Under the pieces are notes generated by a model, which worked only from the letters and a program-made list of their open reading frames with translations, was not told where the DNA came from and made no database searches. Shown here piece after piece: positions 16,504 to 26,262 of a stretch of 64,000 bases of DNA. The DNA is from JAAEPI01 sp965212145 (GTDB lineage: Bacteria > Bacteroidota > Bacteroidia > Cytophagales > Cyclobacteriaceae). Position numbers and translations under genes: made by a program. The stretch is taken from assembly GCA_965212145.1 (NCBI GenBank), contig CBDBUY010000004.1, forward strand, positions 620,001 through 684,000, written 5' to 3'. How positions within the stretch are numbered: position 1 is the first letter of the stretch; each line of letters begins with the position of its first letter.

Positions 16504-17609
16504 GATTTCAGGACATTCCGGGTCAGGAAAAGCTCAAGCAAGCACTGACACAAGCGGTTGATCAAAACAAAATGGCTCACGCGCAGCTATTCGCCGGGCA
16601 GGACGGAGGAGCGGCTTTCCCGTTGGCACTTGCGTACTCTGCATACATTCTGTGCAGCAATAAATCCAATGGAGATGCCTGTGGTGAGTGCTCGAGCTGC
16701 TCTAAAATTTCAAAGGGGATTCATCCGGATGTCCATTATTTCTTCCCGAAAACAGGGAGTGAGAAAGATTATGACAAAAAGCTCCCGGAATTCTTAAAAG
16801 CATTTAGAGAATTTATTCAGGAGTCCCCATTTGGGCTTTTTTCAGACTTTGCTTCCAAAGGAGGTTTCGAAAACAAATCGCCCAATATAAGTAAGGAAGA
16901 TAGCCGTCGACTGATCAAGGCCGTGAGCATGAAATCCGTTGAGGGAAATGCCAAGATCATTTTGGTATGGCTACCGGAGCACTTCCACGCTTCAGCGGCC
17001 AACGCCATTCTGAAGGTTTTAGAGGAGCCCCCTCCAAACACCGTTTATTTACTGGTGAGCAACGCATACGATGGGCTTTTGGCGACCATCAAATCTCGCG
17101 CACTCTTATTCATGGTTCCTCCCTTTTCTGATGTGGAAATAACTGAGCATTTAGTTCAGAATGGATTACAACAGGAACAAGCACAGCAAGTGGCCAGATT
17201 GGCACAGGGCAGTATCGGAGAAGCCAATCATCTAAAAATTGGTGATGATAGTCTGGCTTACGAGGAATTCAGAAAGTGGATGCTGGACTGCCTGGGAAAT
17301 AAATTCTCCTCCCTAATGAGTAGAGCCGAGGTATTTGGGAAAAGTGGCAAACTGGCTCAACAAGCTTCCATTCACTATGCCCTCACCATCATCCGAGAAA
17401 CGATGGTGATAGGTAATGCTGAATTAGCCACAAGAAGTGGGTCGGAAGGTCAGTTCATCACCAAATTCAACCAATTCCTGCCATCAGCTGCCAAAGGAAA
17501 GATGTACAAAGAGTTGAATGATGCGTTGTATCATTTAGAGCGTAATGCAAATGCCAAAATGGTGCATTTTCATTTATCTTCAAGGTTCAGCCAACTACTC
17601 GTCAAATGA
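16500..17609 (+). CDS. holB: DNA polymerase III delta-prime subunit
   Basis: A clamp-loader AAA+ subunit of 369 residues. The N-terminus FQDIPGQEKLKQALTQAVDQ and the MAHAQLFAG segment are typical. The Walker A position is degenerate (AGQDGGAAFPLA), as expected for delta-prime. CGECSSCSKI provides the zinc-binding Cys residues, and LKVLEEPPPNTVYLLVS with the arginine-finger region KSRA follows. It overlaps the genes on both sides by four bases (ATGA), so it is translated as part of an operon with the GlmU-like protein and hemC. Confidence 0.93.
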   Translation: MRFQDIPGQEKLKQALTQAVDQNKMAHAQLFAGQDGGAAFPLALAYSAYILCSNKSNGDACGECSSCSKISKGIHPDVHYFFPKTGSEKDYDKKLPEFLKAFREFIQESPFGLFSDFASKGGFENKSPNISKEDSRRLIKAVSMKSVEGNAKIILVWLPEHFHASAANAILKVLEEPPPNTVYLLVSNAYDGLLATIKSRALLFMVPPFSDVEITEHLVQNGLQQEQAQQVARLAQGSIGEANHLKIGDDSLAYEEFRKWMLDCLGNKFSSLMSRAEVFGKSGKLAQQASIHYALTIIRETMVIGNAELATRSGSEGQFITKFNQFLPSAAKGKMYKELNDALYHLERNANAKMVHFHLSSRFSQLLVK

Positions 17610-18526
17610 AAACCATACGAATAGCCACGCGAAAAAGCAAGCTTGCACTCTGGCAGGCTGAGTGGGTCAAATCCAAACTTGAAGAATCCGGCCTTTCGGC
17701 TGAGCTAGTTACGATTGAAACAAAAGGTGATAAAATTCTTGATCGCACCATTTCTAAAATAGGGAGCAAAGGTGTTTTTACCGAAGAGCTGGAGGAGATG
17801 TTGGCCACTGGAGAAGTGGATATCGCTGTTCACAGTGCTAAAGACCTTTCCTCTACAATGCCAGAAGGTTTCGAAATCATTTCAGTCGGGGAGCGCTCTT
17901 CCGTCAACGACGTACTTATCTCAAACGAAGAAATCGACCTGGCCGCTCCGCTAAAGGTGGGCACGGCCAGTACCCGGCGAGTGGCTCAGTTAGCCAAATT
18001 CTATCCAAATTTTGAGACGGTTCCGATCCGGGGAAACCTTCAGACGCGAATTGAAAAAATGGAATCAGGCGAGTGTCAAGCCATCGTTTTGGCCAAGGCA
18101 GGTGTGGAGCGAATGGGATATGAAAATCTAATCAAGCATGAGTTTTCAATTAATCAGCTCACGCCGGCTGCCGGGCAAGGAAGTATCGCCATTGAAACAT
18201 TTGAAACCATACACCCAACGATCAGGAAACTGATCAAAGCAGCCACAAATGACACAATCGCTTTTCAGAATATTCAATGCGAGCGATCATTCCTGAAGAC
18301 CATGGAAGGTGGGTGCTCGATCCCCGTTTTCGCTCATTGCACTAAAGATCAGGAGGTACATCGCTTGCATGGTGGTATTCTTTCATTGGATGGAACTCAG
18401 TGCATTGAATCCAAGGGTTCAGATGAAGACCCAGTCGTTTTGGGCAAGAAAATAGCAGCGAGAGTTCTGGAAGAAGGTGGTGACAAAATCCTCAAGGAAA
18501 TCAAATCTCAATTGGATTACCTTTGA
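17606..18526 (+). CDS. hemC: porphobilinogen deaminase (hydroxymethylbilane synthase)
   Basis: Condenses four porphobilinogens into hydroxymethylbilane in haem biosynthesis. The 306 residues show the expected RIATRKSKLALWQAEWVK start, VHSAKDLSSTMPEGF with the catalytic Asp, TASTRRVAQL and IRGNLQTRI, and the dipyrromethane-anchoring Cys at about residue 237 in MEGGCSIPV. The start overlaps holB by ATGA. No other haem genes are adjacent. Confidence 0.96.
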   Translation: MKTIRIATRKSKLALWQAEWVKSKLEESGLSAELVTIETKGDKILDRTISKIGSKGVFTEELEEMLATGEVDIAVHSAKDLSSTMPEGFEIISVGERSSVNDVLISNEEIDLAAPLKVGTASTRRVAQLAKFYPNFETVPIRGNLQTRIEKMESGECQAIVLAKAGVERMGYENLIKHEFSINQLTPAAGQGSIAIETFETIHPTIRKLIKAATNDTIAFQNIQCERSFLKTMEGGCSIPVFAHCTKDQEVHRLHGGILSLDGTQCIESKGSDEDPVVLGKKIAARVLEEGGDKILKEIKSQLDYL

Positions 18527-18549
18527 CGCCCAATTCGAAAAACAAAACC

Positions 18550-19410
18550 ATGAAAAATATAGTATTAGCACTTGTAGCAGTCGTATTTCTTTCGGCTTGC
18601 GGAGGTGGAGATAAGGATAAACTGGTCAAAATCAAAACCAGTAAAGGAGACATGACGGTGCTTCTGTATGACGAAACTCCGCTCCATAAAGCAAACTTTC
18701 TGGAGCTTGCAGAATCGGGAAAATATGACAGCACGATTTTTCATCGAGTCATTGATAATTTCATGATTCAGGGCGGGGATATTTATAAGAATAGTGGCGA
18801 ACAAGAGCCAGCTTCTGAGCGCATTCCAGCAGAAATTCAAACCAAATACCTACACACAAAAGGTGCCTTGGCGGCCGCTCGCCAGCCTGACCAGTCGAAT
18901 CCGGAAAAGCAATCATCATCCTGCCAATTTTACATTGTGGATGGTCAAAGTTGGGAAGACATGTCCGTCGATTTGGTCACTCTGTACTCCAAGTTTGAAA
19001 CCATGCTGAGAGACACAGTAAATTACCCACACCTCTTTCAGAAATTCATTGAATTTAGACAAGCCAACGATCAATCGGGGTATCAGAAGTGGGTGGTTTC
19101 TCAGAGAGACGTTATTGAAGATACGTTTGACATTGATTTGTTCAAGGAGCCAAGGACTATGGACAATGAGGCATATGAAAGTGCCGGTGGTGGATACGCT
19201 CCGTTGGATGGTGAGTACACCGTTTTCGGCAGAGTAGTGGAAGGCCTGGAGGTTATAGACCAAATCGCGGCTGTAAAAACGACTCAGTTGAGTCAATTTG
19301 AAAGGGATGTCCCCGTGGAACCAATCCATATTTCTATGGAAGTTATTTCAATGTCTAAGTCTGACATCACCGAAAAATACGGTTACGAATACCCTCAACA
19401 AGAAAAGTAA
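18550..19410 (+). CDS. cyclophilin-type peptidyl-prolyl isomerase, lipoprotein
   Basis: About 286 residues from ATG 18550; the frame is open from a TTG at 18523 inside the end of hemC, but the lipoprotein signal MKNIVLALVAVVFLSAC begins at 18550. The lipobox LSAC predicts lipid anchoring in the periplasm or outer membrane. The cyclophilin core is present: FHRVIDNFMIQGGD with the catalytic Arg, Phe and Gln, SSSCQFYIV, and DGEYTVFGRVVEGLEVID. An insertion of about 85 residues separates the last two motifs, making it longer than minimal cyclophilins. It is directly followed by a paralogue, a tandem duplication. Role: folding of exported proteins. Confidence 0.9.
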   Translation: MKNIVLALVAVVFLSACGGGDKDKLVKIKTSKGDMTVLLYDETPLHKANFLELAESGKYDSTIFHRVIDNFMIQGGDIYKNSGEQEPASERIPAEIQTKYLHTKGALAAARQPDQSNPEKQSSSCQFYIVDGQSWEDMSVDLVTLYSKFETMLRDTVNYPHLFQKFIEFRQANDQSGYQKWVVSQRDVIEDTFDIDLFKEPRTMDNEAYESAGGGYAPLDGEYTVFGRVVEGLEVIDQIAAVKTTQLSQFERDVPVEPIHISMEVISMSKSDITEKYGYEYPQQEK

Positions 19411-20250
19411 ATGAGAGCTTTTGTTTCGCTTTTGCTGTGCGCACTGACCCTGACAGTTTTGGGTCAGAAGCCATCGAAAAAAGACAAATTGGTAAAAATC
19501 AGCACGCCTCATGGTGAAATGGTGGTGGTTCTTTATGACCAAACACCATTACATAAGGCCAATTTCCTGGAACTTGCCGAATCGGGTCGATACGACAGCA
19601 CCATTTTTCATCGAATCATTGAAAAATTCATGATTCAAGGAGGGGACATTTTCAGAAAGCCAAATGAAAAAAAAGGTGCTGACGATGACCGTCTTCCTGC
19701 TGAGATCATGGAAGGACTTTTTCATCGAAAAGGTGAGCTTGCAGCGGCTCGAACAAACAACCCCGAGAAGAAATCATCGAGTTGTCAGTTCTACATTGTG
19801 CAAGGAAAAGTGTACTCCAGAGAAGAGCTGGAAATCGATCAAAACAAACTCAATAGGGTCTTTGCTGAGTTGATGCAGGCTGGCAAAATTGACAGCATTC
19901 GGTCGGTGCTGATGGAAATGCAAGAGGAGAAGCGTTTTGACGAAATGAATGATTTCATCACCAGCTGTGCCCCACACCTTGAGGAGATTTCCGGGGAGTC
20001 ACTGAAAAAAGAAAACGGAATGACAGAGGAACAAATCGAAGCTTACTCTACCGTTGGAGGAGCACCACACCTGGATGGTGAGTACACAGTTTTTGGTAGA
20101 GTGATATCAGGGGTCGGTGTTATTGACAGCATAGCCGAGGTGGAGACCGGTCGTGGAGATGTGCCGAAAGAGCCAATATATATGACCATGGAGGTGATGG
20201 AAATGAAAAAGAAGAAGATCACCAAGCTATACGGATATAAGTACGAATAA
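19411..20250 (+). CDS. cyclophilin-type peptidyl-prolyl isomerase, soluble exported paralogue
   Basis: 279 residues. Its ATG abuts the TAA of the previous gene. The two proteins share the same motif order (FHRIIEKFMIQGGD, SSSCQFYIV, DGEYTVFGRVISGVGVID) and both carry the central insertion, so they arose by tandem duplication. This copy has a cleavable signal (MRAFVSLLLCALTLTVLGQ) without a lipobox Cys, implying a soluble periplasmic protein. Core catalytic residues appear intact in both. Confidence 0.9.
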   Translation: MRAFVSLLLCALTLTVLGQKPSKKDKLVKISTPHGEMVVVLYDQTPLHKANFLELAESGRYDSTIFHRIIEKFMIQGGDIFRKPNEKKGADDDRLPAEIMEGLFHRKGELAAARTNNPEKKSSSCQFYIVQGKVYSREELEIDQNKLNRVFAELMQAGKIDSIRSVLMEMQEEKRFDEMNDFITSCAPHLEEISGESLKKENGMTEEQIEAYSTVGGAPHLDGEYTVFGRVISGVGVIDSIAEVETGRGDVPKEPIYMTMEVMEMKKKKITKLYGYKYE

Positions 20251-21143
20251 TGAGGGTTCTAGTCACAGGTGCAAATGGTCTTTTGGGTCAGAAACTGGTA
20301 GATCTACTTGCGGCTAACCCCAACGCGGAAACGCATGCAACCGGTCGAGGGGCCAATCGAAACCTCCCCGGAAATTACGAATATCATCAGGTCGACTTAA
20401 CTGAAGAAGGGGCTCTTCATAATCTCTTTCAACAAGAAATACCGGATGCCGTAATTCACACAGCTGCCATGACCAACGTGGACGCTTGCGAAACTGATAA
20501 AGAAGAATGTTGGCTGCAGAATGTAACGGTTGTAGAAGCCATCGTCCGAGCATGTGAGAATTTTGGCGTGTCCATGACACACCTTTCCACCGATTTCATT
20601 TTTGATGGCGTGACCGGACCGTACCATGAAGAGTCCAAACCAAATCCTCTTAGTGAATACGGTCGCTCAAAACTTGAAGCAGAAAGGGTTATTCAGAGTT
20701 CCTCCATCAGATCATCCATCGCTAGAACTGTTCTCGTATATGGTCAAGTTCATGACATGAGCCGATCCAACATTGTGCTGTGGGTCAAAAAATCTCTCGA
20801 AGAAGGCAAGACCATCAATGTAATCACCGACCAATGGCGCATGCCCACGCTAGCCGAAGATCTGGCACAGGGATGCTGGCTCATGACCGAGCAAAAAGCA
20901 CAGGGTGTTTTTAATATTTCGGGGGCTGACCTGTTAAATCCTTATGAAATGGCTGTTCAGGTAGCTGAGGTTTTTGATTTGGATGATTCGCTGATCACAC
21001 CCGTGGATGGATCGCTTTTCACACAACCTGCCGCTCGTCCGCCCAGAACAGAGTTGATCCTTGACAAATCGAAGAACAATCTAGGTTACGAACCACACTC
21101 GTTCAGAGAAGGGCTCGAAATTTTAAAATCTCAAATCTCATGA
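20250..21143 (+). CDS. RmlD-like NAD(P)-dependent sugar reductase / SDR
   Basis: 297-residue extended short-chain dehydrogenase related to dTDP-4-dehydrorhamnose reductase. The Rossmann motif is GANGLLG near the start; HTAAMTNVDACE and THLSTDFIFDG are typical, and YGRSKLEAE contains the catalytic Tyr-x3-Lys. No rmlABC genes are nearby, so the sugar substrate is unknown. The start codon shares one base with the preceding stop (TAATG) and the end overlaps the DUF3817 gene. Confidence 0.85.
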   Translation: MRVLVTGANGLLGQKLVDLLAANPNAETHATGRGANRNLPGNYEYHQVDLTEEGALHNLFQQEIPDAVIHTAAMTNVDACETDKEECWLQNVTVVEAIVRACENFGVSMTHLSTDFIFDGVTGPYHEESKPNPLSEYGRSKLEAERVIQSSSIRSSIARTVLVYGQVHDMSRSNIVLWVKKSLEEGKTINVITDQWRMPTLAEDLAQGCWLMTEQKAQGVFNISGADLLNPYEMAVQVAEVFDLDDSLITPVDGSLFTQPAARPPRTELILDKSKNNLGYEPHSFREGLEILKSQIS

Positions 21144-21442
21144 TGCCAGAATCCAGTCTAGCCAAACTACGAATCTGGGGCTACCTGGAAGGTATTTCCT
21201 TGATAGCGCTGGTTTTTGTGGCCATGCCGCTGAAGTATTATTGGGACACTCCGGAAGCAGTCAAGTTTGTCGGTCTGGCACATGGCGCGTTCTTTATTTT
21301 CTACTGCATTTGGCTCTTGGTTGTATCGCTCAAGCTAAAATGGCCCATTCAAAATGCAGTTTGGAGTTTTCTAGCCGCATTCGTACCGGGAGGTACCATT
21401 GTGGCAGACAGAAAGATTTTCCGTAATTATCTAGACAAATGA
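21140..21442 (+). CDS. DUF3817 small integral membrane protein
   Basis: 100 residues with three hydrophobic helices (about 13-32, 43-65, 74-92) and the family pattern RIWGYLEGISLIALVFVAMPLKY, with GLAHGAFFIFY. DUF3817 proteins are widespread and of unknown function. It overlaps its neighbours on both sides by four bases, so it belongs to the same operon. Confidence 0.85.
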   Translation: MMPESSLAKLRIWGYLEGISLIALVFVAMPLKYYWDTPEAVKFVGLAHGAFFIFYCIWLLVVSLKLKWPIQNAVWSFLAAFVPGGTIVADRKIFRNYLDK

Positions 21443-21762
21443 ATGTCTCGGAGATAAAGGCCAAAATTGAAGATGAAATTGGGAAAACTGAAAAGCTGAT
21501 CCGAGAATACAAAGACATGTCTCAGCCGGTTTCTCCTGAGAATGCCATTGGTAGAATTTCCAGAATGGACGCCATCAATAATAAAAGTATCACCGAATCT
21601 GCTTTAAGACAGGCCGAGAGTAAGCTGGTCAAACTCAATCAAGCCCTTGAAAAAGTCGGCACCAAAGATTTCGGCATTTGCGTTAAATGCAAGCAGCCAA
21701 TTCCTATCGGTCGGATTCTTCTGAGGCCGGAATCCAGCAAGTGCGTGAACTGCGCTCACTAG
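21439..21762 (+). CDS. DksA/TraR-family zinc-finger protein
   Basis: 107 residues: a coiled-coil-forming N-terminal half and a C4 zinc finger, CVKCKQPIPIGRILLRPESS then CVNC, at the C-terminus. This is the DksA/TraR architecture. DksA proteins bind RNA polymerase through the secondary channel and change promoter response with ppGpp. Whether this short member does so depends on the coiled-coil tip residues, which I cannot judge. It is the last gene of the operon. Confidence 0.85.
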   Translation: MNVSEIKAKIEDEIGKTEKLIREYKDMSQPVSPENAIGRISRMDAINNKSITESALRQAESKLVKLNQALEKVGTKDFGICVKCKQPIPIGRILLRPESSKCVNCAH

Positions 21763-21779
21763 TTTCAGCTCGTTTGTTT

Positions 21780-21787
21780 TACTTTTG
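21780..21787 (+). promoter_or_regulatory. possible ppc -7 promoter box
   Basis: TACTTTTG matches TAnnTTTG and lies 62 bases before the ppc ATG. No TTG is found 19 bases upstream, so only the -7 half is supported. Confidence 0.35.
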
Positions 21788-21849
21788 TCATCCCCTTCCT
21801 TACCGGAAGTCCTGAGCAACATTCTCCCAAAGACTCAAAGGACTAAAAC

Positions 21850-24621
21850 ATGGATTTGAATACCACTTTTCAGAAGACCAAGGATGTACTTGGAAAACCT
21901 TACAATGATCTCGAATTCTTACTCGAGGCTTTGCGCAAAGCGCTGATTGAAAATGGAGAAGACGACATTGCAGCGAGCATACCGCTTGTCAATGACCCTG
22001 ACTCCATCGAAAAGCAAGAAATCACTCCTAAGCTGCTTCAGCTTTATTCTCTGCTTTTTCAGCTGGTCAATCTTTGTGAAATTAATGGAGCAGTCCAGAA
22101 CCGTCGGCAAAGAGAAGATCAGGCACTGGACTCTGTAAATGGACTGTGGGCAAGTCAAATCGGGAAGCTAAAAGAACAAGGCCTCTCTGACGAAGAAATT
22201 GTGACTTCCCTTTCGGAGATTAACCTCGAACCCGTGCTGACTGCTCACCCAACTGAAGCAAAAAGAGCGACCGTTCTGGAGCATTATCGTGAATTGTATC
22301 TATTGATGGTTCAGCGCGAAAACCAGATGTACAATCAGCACGAAGTAGCTAATCTCAGACACAACATCAAACAGTCGCTTTACAGGCTGTGGAAGACAGG
22401 TGAGATTTATTTGGAAAAGCCCCGGGTGCAAGACGAGCTCCGAAACATTCTTCATTACCTGGTCAATGTTTTCCCCGTGGTATTGCCCATCATTAATCGA
22501 CGGCTGCTACAAGCAGCCGAGTTTCATGGCATCTCCAAGGAAAGAATAAGCAGCACACTGTCATTCCCTAAAATCACTTTTGGTGATTGGGTAGGTGGCG
22601 ATCGGGACGGCCACCCATTGGTCACCGCGGAGGTCACGCAAGAAACATTGCTTCAATTACGCCTGAATGCATTTGTCGTTATCAAGCGAAAAATGAATTT
22701 GCTCCTTCAGCGAGTCAGTTATGCCTGTGAACTGGACGAGCTTCCCCAAGCGGCTCAGGATCGGATCTCAGAAATGGTGGAAGAACTCGGGCCAAAAGGG
22801 CCTGAACATTTGAACCGAAACAAAGGTGAGGCCTTCCGGCAGTTCGTCAACCTGATGATCGGGAAGCTTCCGGTGGACATGATGCGCGGACATGCCACCC
22901 AGCTGGCGGATATTCAAGGAGCGTATGTTCATTCCTCTCAAATGATCAGCGATCTGAAGCTCTTGCAACAGGCGTTGCTGGAGTACGGAGCAAAATCCAC
23001 CGCCTATGACAATGTGGTCAATGCCATAGTGGTAGTTCAATCTTTTGGCTTTCACCTGGCGGCTGTTGACATCCGACAAAACAGCGACTTTCACGACAAG
23101 GCCATCGAGCAATTGTTGGAAGCCAGTGGAGCCAAGGAGACCAACTTTGCTGAATGGAGTGAAGAAAAACGATTGGCATTCTTGAATGCAGAATTAGCCT
23201 CAAACCGGCCTTTTGTTACTCCGAAAACGCCACTAGGTCCAAATGCCCAAACCGTAATGGACTGCTTGAGAACAGTAGAAAAACACACGGCTCGCTACGG
23301 CACCAATTGCATCGGCTCGTTCATTGTGAGCATGACTCGATCGCTTTCCGATTTGCTCGTGGTTTATGTTCTTTCCAGAGAAGCCGGCCTGACCGAGATG
23401 ACTGAAAATGGAGCCGTTTGCAAGATTCCGGTCGTCCCTCTGTTGGAAACTATTGATGACCTGGAGGCCGGACCGGATATCCTCAGAGATTTCCTGAATC
23501 ACGAGTTTACCAGACGCTCTTTGGTCTACCTGAAGGAAAAAAACCAGGCAGATCATTTGCGTCAGCAAGTGATGGTGGGATACAGCGATAGCAACAAAGA
23601 TGGCGGCATCATGGCCAGCCAATGGAACTTGTACAAGGCGCAGTACAAACTGAGCGAAGTGACCGATGAAATGGATGTCAAAGTCACATTCTTTCATGGC
23701 AAAGGAGGATCGATCAGTCGCGGTTCTGGCCCGACGCATTACTTCGTGGACGCGCTTCCTTACGGTGCGTTGCAAGGATCCATCCGGCTTACTGAACAGG
23801 GTGAAACCATCGCCCAGAAATATGCGAATAAGGTGAACGCTGCTTACAATCTCGAGCTTCTGGCTGCCAGTGCCTTGAGAAAAACGGCCGCTGACAAATC
23901 AGGGAAAAGAACCTACCACCCCAATGCCGAGATCATTGAGAAATTGGCGAATGCCTCCAAAAGAAACTATGAGGCCATGATGAACGAGGAGGGCTTTATA
24001 CCATTCTTTCGACAAGCAACACCGATTGACGCGATTGAAACCAGCAAGATCGGATCACGCCCGGCGAAACGAACCGGAGCAAGTACCGTACAAGACTTGA
24101 GAGCTATCCCCTGGGTGTTTTCATGGAGCCAGGCTCGCTACAACATGACCAGCTGGTTTGGCGTGGGCAGTGCTTTTGAGGAGCTCATGAACGTGTCCCC
24201 GGGAGAATACCAGAAAATCAAAGAGTCGCTGCGTAGCGATCCCTTCTTGCGATACGTGATCACTAATGTCGACACAAGTATTGGTTCGGCAGATGAAGAT
24301 TTAATGAAGGCATATGCCGGCCTGGTGACGGACGAAGCAAATCGCGAGAAATTCCTGAACATCTACCTGAATGAGCTCCATCTCACCAAGAAACACTTGT
24401 CTGATTTGATAGGTAGAAGCATTGAGGAGCGTAGGAAAAACCATTTTTATTCTACCCAGCTAAGAGCCGCGCTGATGAAGCCCCTTCACCTGAAGCAAAT
24501 TGAGTTGCTGAAAAAGTGGAGACGAGAGAAAGAAGAAGGAGCCAAAGAAGCGGATAAAACGCAGATCGAAATCATGCTCACCATGAACGCCATAGCCGGG
24601 GCAATGAGGAGTACGGGGTAA
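21850..24621 (+). CDS. ppc: phosphoenolpyruvate carboxylase
   Basis: 923-residue anaplerotic enzyme forming oxaloacetate from PEP and bicarbonate. All signature blocks are present: LTAHPTEAKR with the catalytic His at about 133, GDWVGGDRDGHPLVT, VMVGYSDSNKDGG, FFHGKGGSISRGSGP, the GSRPAKR loop, and RAIPWVFSWSQAR. The C-terminus AGAMRSTG matches the conserved tail. It stands alone with its own candidate promoter. Confidence 0.97.
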   Translation: MDLNTTFQKTKDVLGKPYNDLEFLLEALRKALIENGEDDIAASIPLVNDPDSIEKQEITPKLLQLYSLLFQLVNLCEINGAVQNRRQREDQALDSVNGLWASQIGKLKEQGLSDEEIVTSLSEINLEPVLTAHPTEAKRATVLEHYRELYLLMVQRENQMYNQHEVANLRHNIKQSLYRLWKTGEIYLEKPRVQDELRNILHYLVNVFPVVLPIINRRLLQAAEFHGISKERISSTLSFPKITFGDWVGGDRDGHPLVTAEVTQETLLQLRLNAFVVIKRKMNLLLQRVSYACELDELPQAAQDRISEMVEELGPKGPEHLNRNKGEAFRQFVNLMIGKLPVDMMRGHATQLADIQGAYVHSSQMISDLKLLQQALLEYGAKSTAYDNVVNAIVVVQSFGFHLAAVDIRQNSDFHDKAIEQLLEASGAKETNFAEWSEEKRLAFLNAELASNRPFVTPKTPLGPNAQTVMDCLRTVEKHTARYGTNCIGSFIVSMTRSLSDLLVVYVLSREAGLTEMTENGAVCKIPVVPLLETIDDLEAGPDILRDFLNHEFTRRSLVYLKEKNQADHLRQQVMVGYSDSNKDGGIMASQWNLYKAQYKLSEVTDEMDVKVTFFHGKGGSISRGSGPTHYFVDALPYGALQGSIRLTEQGETIAQKYANKVNAAYNLELLAASALRKTAADKSGKRTYHPNAEIIEKLANASKRNYEAMMNEEGFIPFFRQATPIDAIETSKIGSRPAKRTGASTVQDLRAIPWVFSWSQARYNMTSWFGVGSAFEELMNVSPGEYQKIKESLRSDPFLRYVITNVDTSIGSADEDLMKAYAGLVTDEANREKFLNIYLNELHLTKKHLSDLIGRSIEERRKNHFYSTQLRAALMKPLHLKQIELLKKWRREKEEGAKEADKTQIEIMLTMNAIAGAMRSTG

Positions 24622-24725
24622 AAATTTGCAAGTGACCCTGATAAACCGTCAAGATTAATTAAATTGAAGTATTGACAACAAGCCGCTCGGTTAGACATTC
24701 AAATTAGATACAGACTAGACAGAAA

Positions 24726-25364
24726 TTGAAAATTAGCTTTCATTTCAAGCCTTTAACTAAGCTCCTGTTATTGATTGCGTTATTTGCTCAGCTTAATGGA
24801 TGCATTACAACGAGACACACTTTCAAGGGTGGACAAAAGGTCCCAATTCATGAAAATGGGACGCTCATAGTACTTCCCATCAAAGGAAATCTTGAAAAAG
24901 ACATGTCTGGAGTCTATAGAAAGCTGACAGATGACCTGACTACTGAATGTCAACGGGCTTATTCTATTTGGGAGTTGGATTATGACCTTCGTGTTTCAGG
25001 TATCGACCCTGAAAAAATCATTCAGCTCGATTCTACAGAGTTAATAAAACTACAAAAATGGAATAAGAATTTTCACCTCATAGAGTTTGAAAACATCAAC
25101 AACACCAAAGTTGGGCACCAGGGTAGATCGAAAATTGATTTAAGATATCCTACAGAAACCTTACCTCCTGTGAGACGGACTATATGGGTAACTACAGTTT
25201 ACGACTCTGAACCATCGTATTATTGGCAATTCCAAACTTATGTGGATGCCGGTGGTATCGAAAAAAAAGGAAGGGGTTACAACCCTTATAAAACAGCCTA
25301 TTTCATTGGATTAAAGAAGTCCATCAAGTATTTTAAAAAAGGGCTTTACACAAAGTGTAATTAG
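24726..25364 (+). CDS. unrecognised lipoprotein
   Basis: 212 residues starting at a TTG at 24726 (no ATG is available before the signal sequence). The N-terminus has a hydrophobic helix ending in LNGC, an acceptable lipobox. The rest has no motif I recognise; it contains a repeated pattern of Lys/Tyr-rich strands and ends with Lys-rich KKSIKYFKKGLYTK. The sequence is more AT-rich than the flanking ppc and aminohydrolase genes. It stands alone between genes in opposite directions. Confidence 0.65.
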   Translation: MKISFHFKPLTKLLLLIALFAQLNGCITTRHTFKGGQKVPIHENGTLIVLPIKGNLEKDMSGVYRKLTDDLTTECQRAYSIWELDYDLRVSGIDPEKIIQLDSTELIKLQKWNKNFHLIEFENINNTKVGHQGRSKIDLRYPTETLPPVRRTIWVTTVYDSEPSYYWQFQTYVDAGGIEKKGRGYNPYKTAYFIGLKKSIKYFKKGLYTKCN

Positions 25365-25383
25365 CTGGAATCTCAACCAATGT

Positions 25384-26262
25384 TTACACCTCTCTTGTTA
25401 TCGGCCGGGTCAGACACGTAGGCCCGCCTCCTCCTTTGACACTGATTTCCTGACCTTCGTATGCTAGCACCGTACAGCCGGCTGCTTCCATTCTTTGTTT
25501 GGTGACAGGGTTTCCTTTGACCATCAGGCATTTTCTGGGAGCTATGGCCAGCACATTGCAGCCCATGGATTCGAATTCCTGATCAGGTACTTCTACCAGC
25601 TCAAATCCTCGATCCAATAGTTGATTTCGGAATTTGATCGGCATCAGCGGTGAGTAAACGACTGCCAGATTGTGATCCACCGGGCTTAGAACACTCATCA
25701 GGTGAAACACATCCGACGGCCCTTGGTAGTGCGGCATTTCTGCAACTATGACTTCAACCCCAAGTGGTTTTACCAAGGCTTTCAACTGCTCAATACCGGA
25801 TTCATTCGTTCGGTAGGTATGACCAACCGCCAGCGTTTTTTCATCGAGCCAGGCGACATCCCCACCTTCGAGTGTTCCCGGCGCTTCTAGGGCGCCCAGA
25901 ATTTTAATGCCTTGCTCTTCGAAAGCCAATCGTTCCTGTTCCGGCTCGTTGACTCGTCCGCCTTTTCCCATTCGGCAAATGATCATACCCCCATCTGTCG
26001 CAATCGCCGCATCCCGACAGTAAATCGAGTCCATGGTAACCGTTTCGGAGAGAGGCAAATAATGAACCTGAGCTCCTTCCGATATCAACAACTCCTCGAA
26101 GCGATCATATTCTTTCAGTGCAAGGTCATAATCAGGCTGACCGAGGTAATTGAGCTCTTGCCATTGATCAGCCATAATTTCATCACTGCGAAACGCATCT
26201 GAAACCCTTTTAATAAAAACTGATGTAAGTCTTCCGTATTCTGAGTGACTGGTGTTGCTCAT
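25384..26262 (-). CDS. dimethylargininase/amidinotransferase-fold hydrolase
   Basis: A 292-residue member of the guanidino-group modifying (DDAH/arginine deiminase) superfamily. The catalytic triad positions are visible: LEGGDVAWL (acidic), DVFHLMSVLSPVDH (His) and the C-terminal nucleophile GGGGPTCLTRPI. Family members hydrolyse dimethylarginine or related guanidino compounds to citrulline and an amine. Its ATG overlaps the stop of an amino-acid permease by four bases, which suggests that the substrate is imported by that permease. Confidence 0.87.
   Translation of the reverse strand: MSNTSHSEYGRLTSVFIKRVSDAFRSDEIMADQWQELNYLGQPDYDLALKEYDRFEELLISEGAQVHYLPLSETVTMDSIYCRDAAIATDGGMIICRMGKGGRVNEPEQERLAFEEQGIKILGALEAPGTLEGGDVAWLDEKTLAVGHTYRTNESGIEQLKALVKPLGVEVIVAEMPHYQGPSDVFHLMSVLSPVDHNLAVVYSPLMPIKFRNQLLDRGFELVEVPDQEFESMGCNVLAIAPRKCLMVKGNPVTKQRMEAAGCTVLAYEGQEISVKGGGGPTCLTRPITREV

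Noticed and set aside
23233..23775. Minus-strand 180-codon frame inside ppc
   Set aside because: Antisense shadow; ppc coding is continuous with all signature motifs through this segment.
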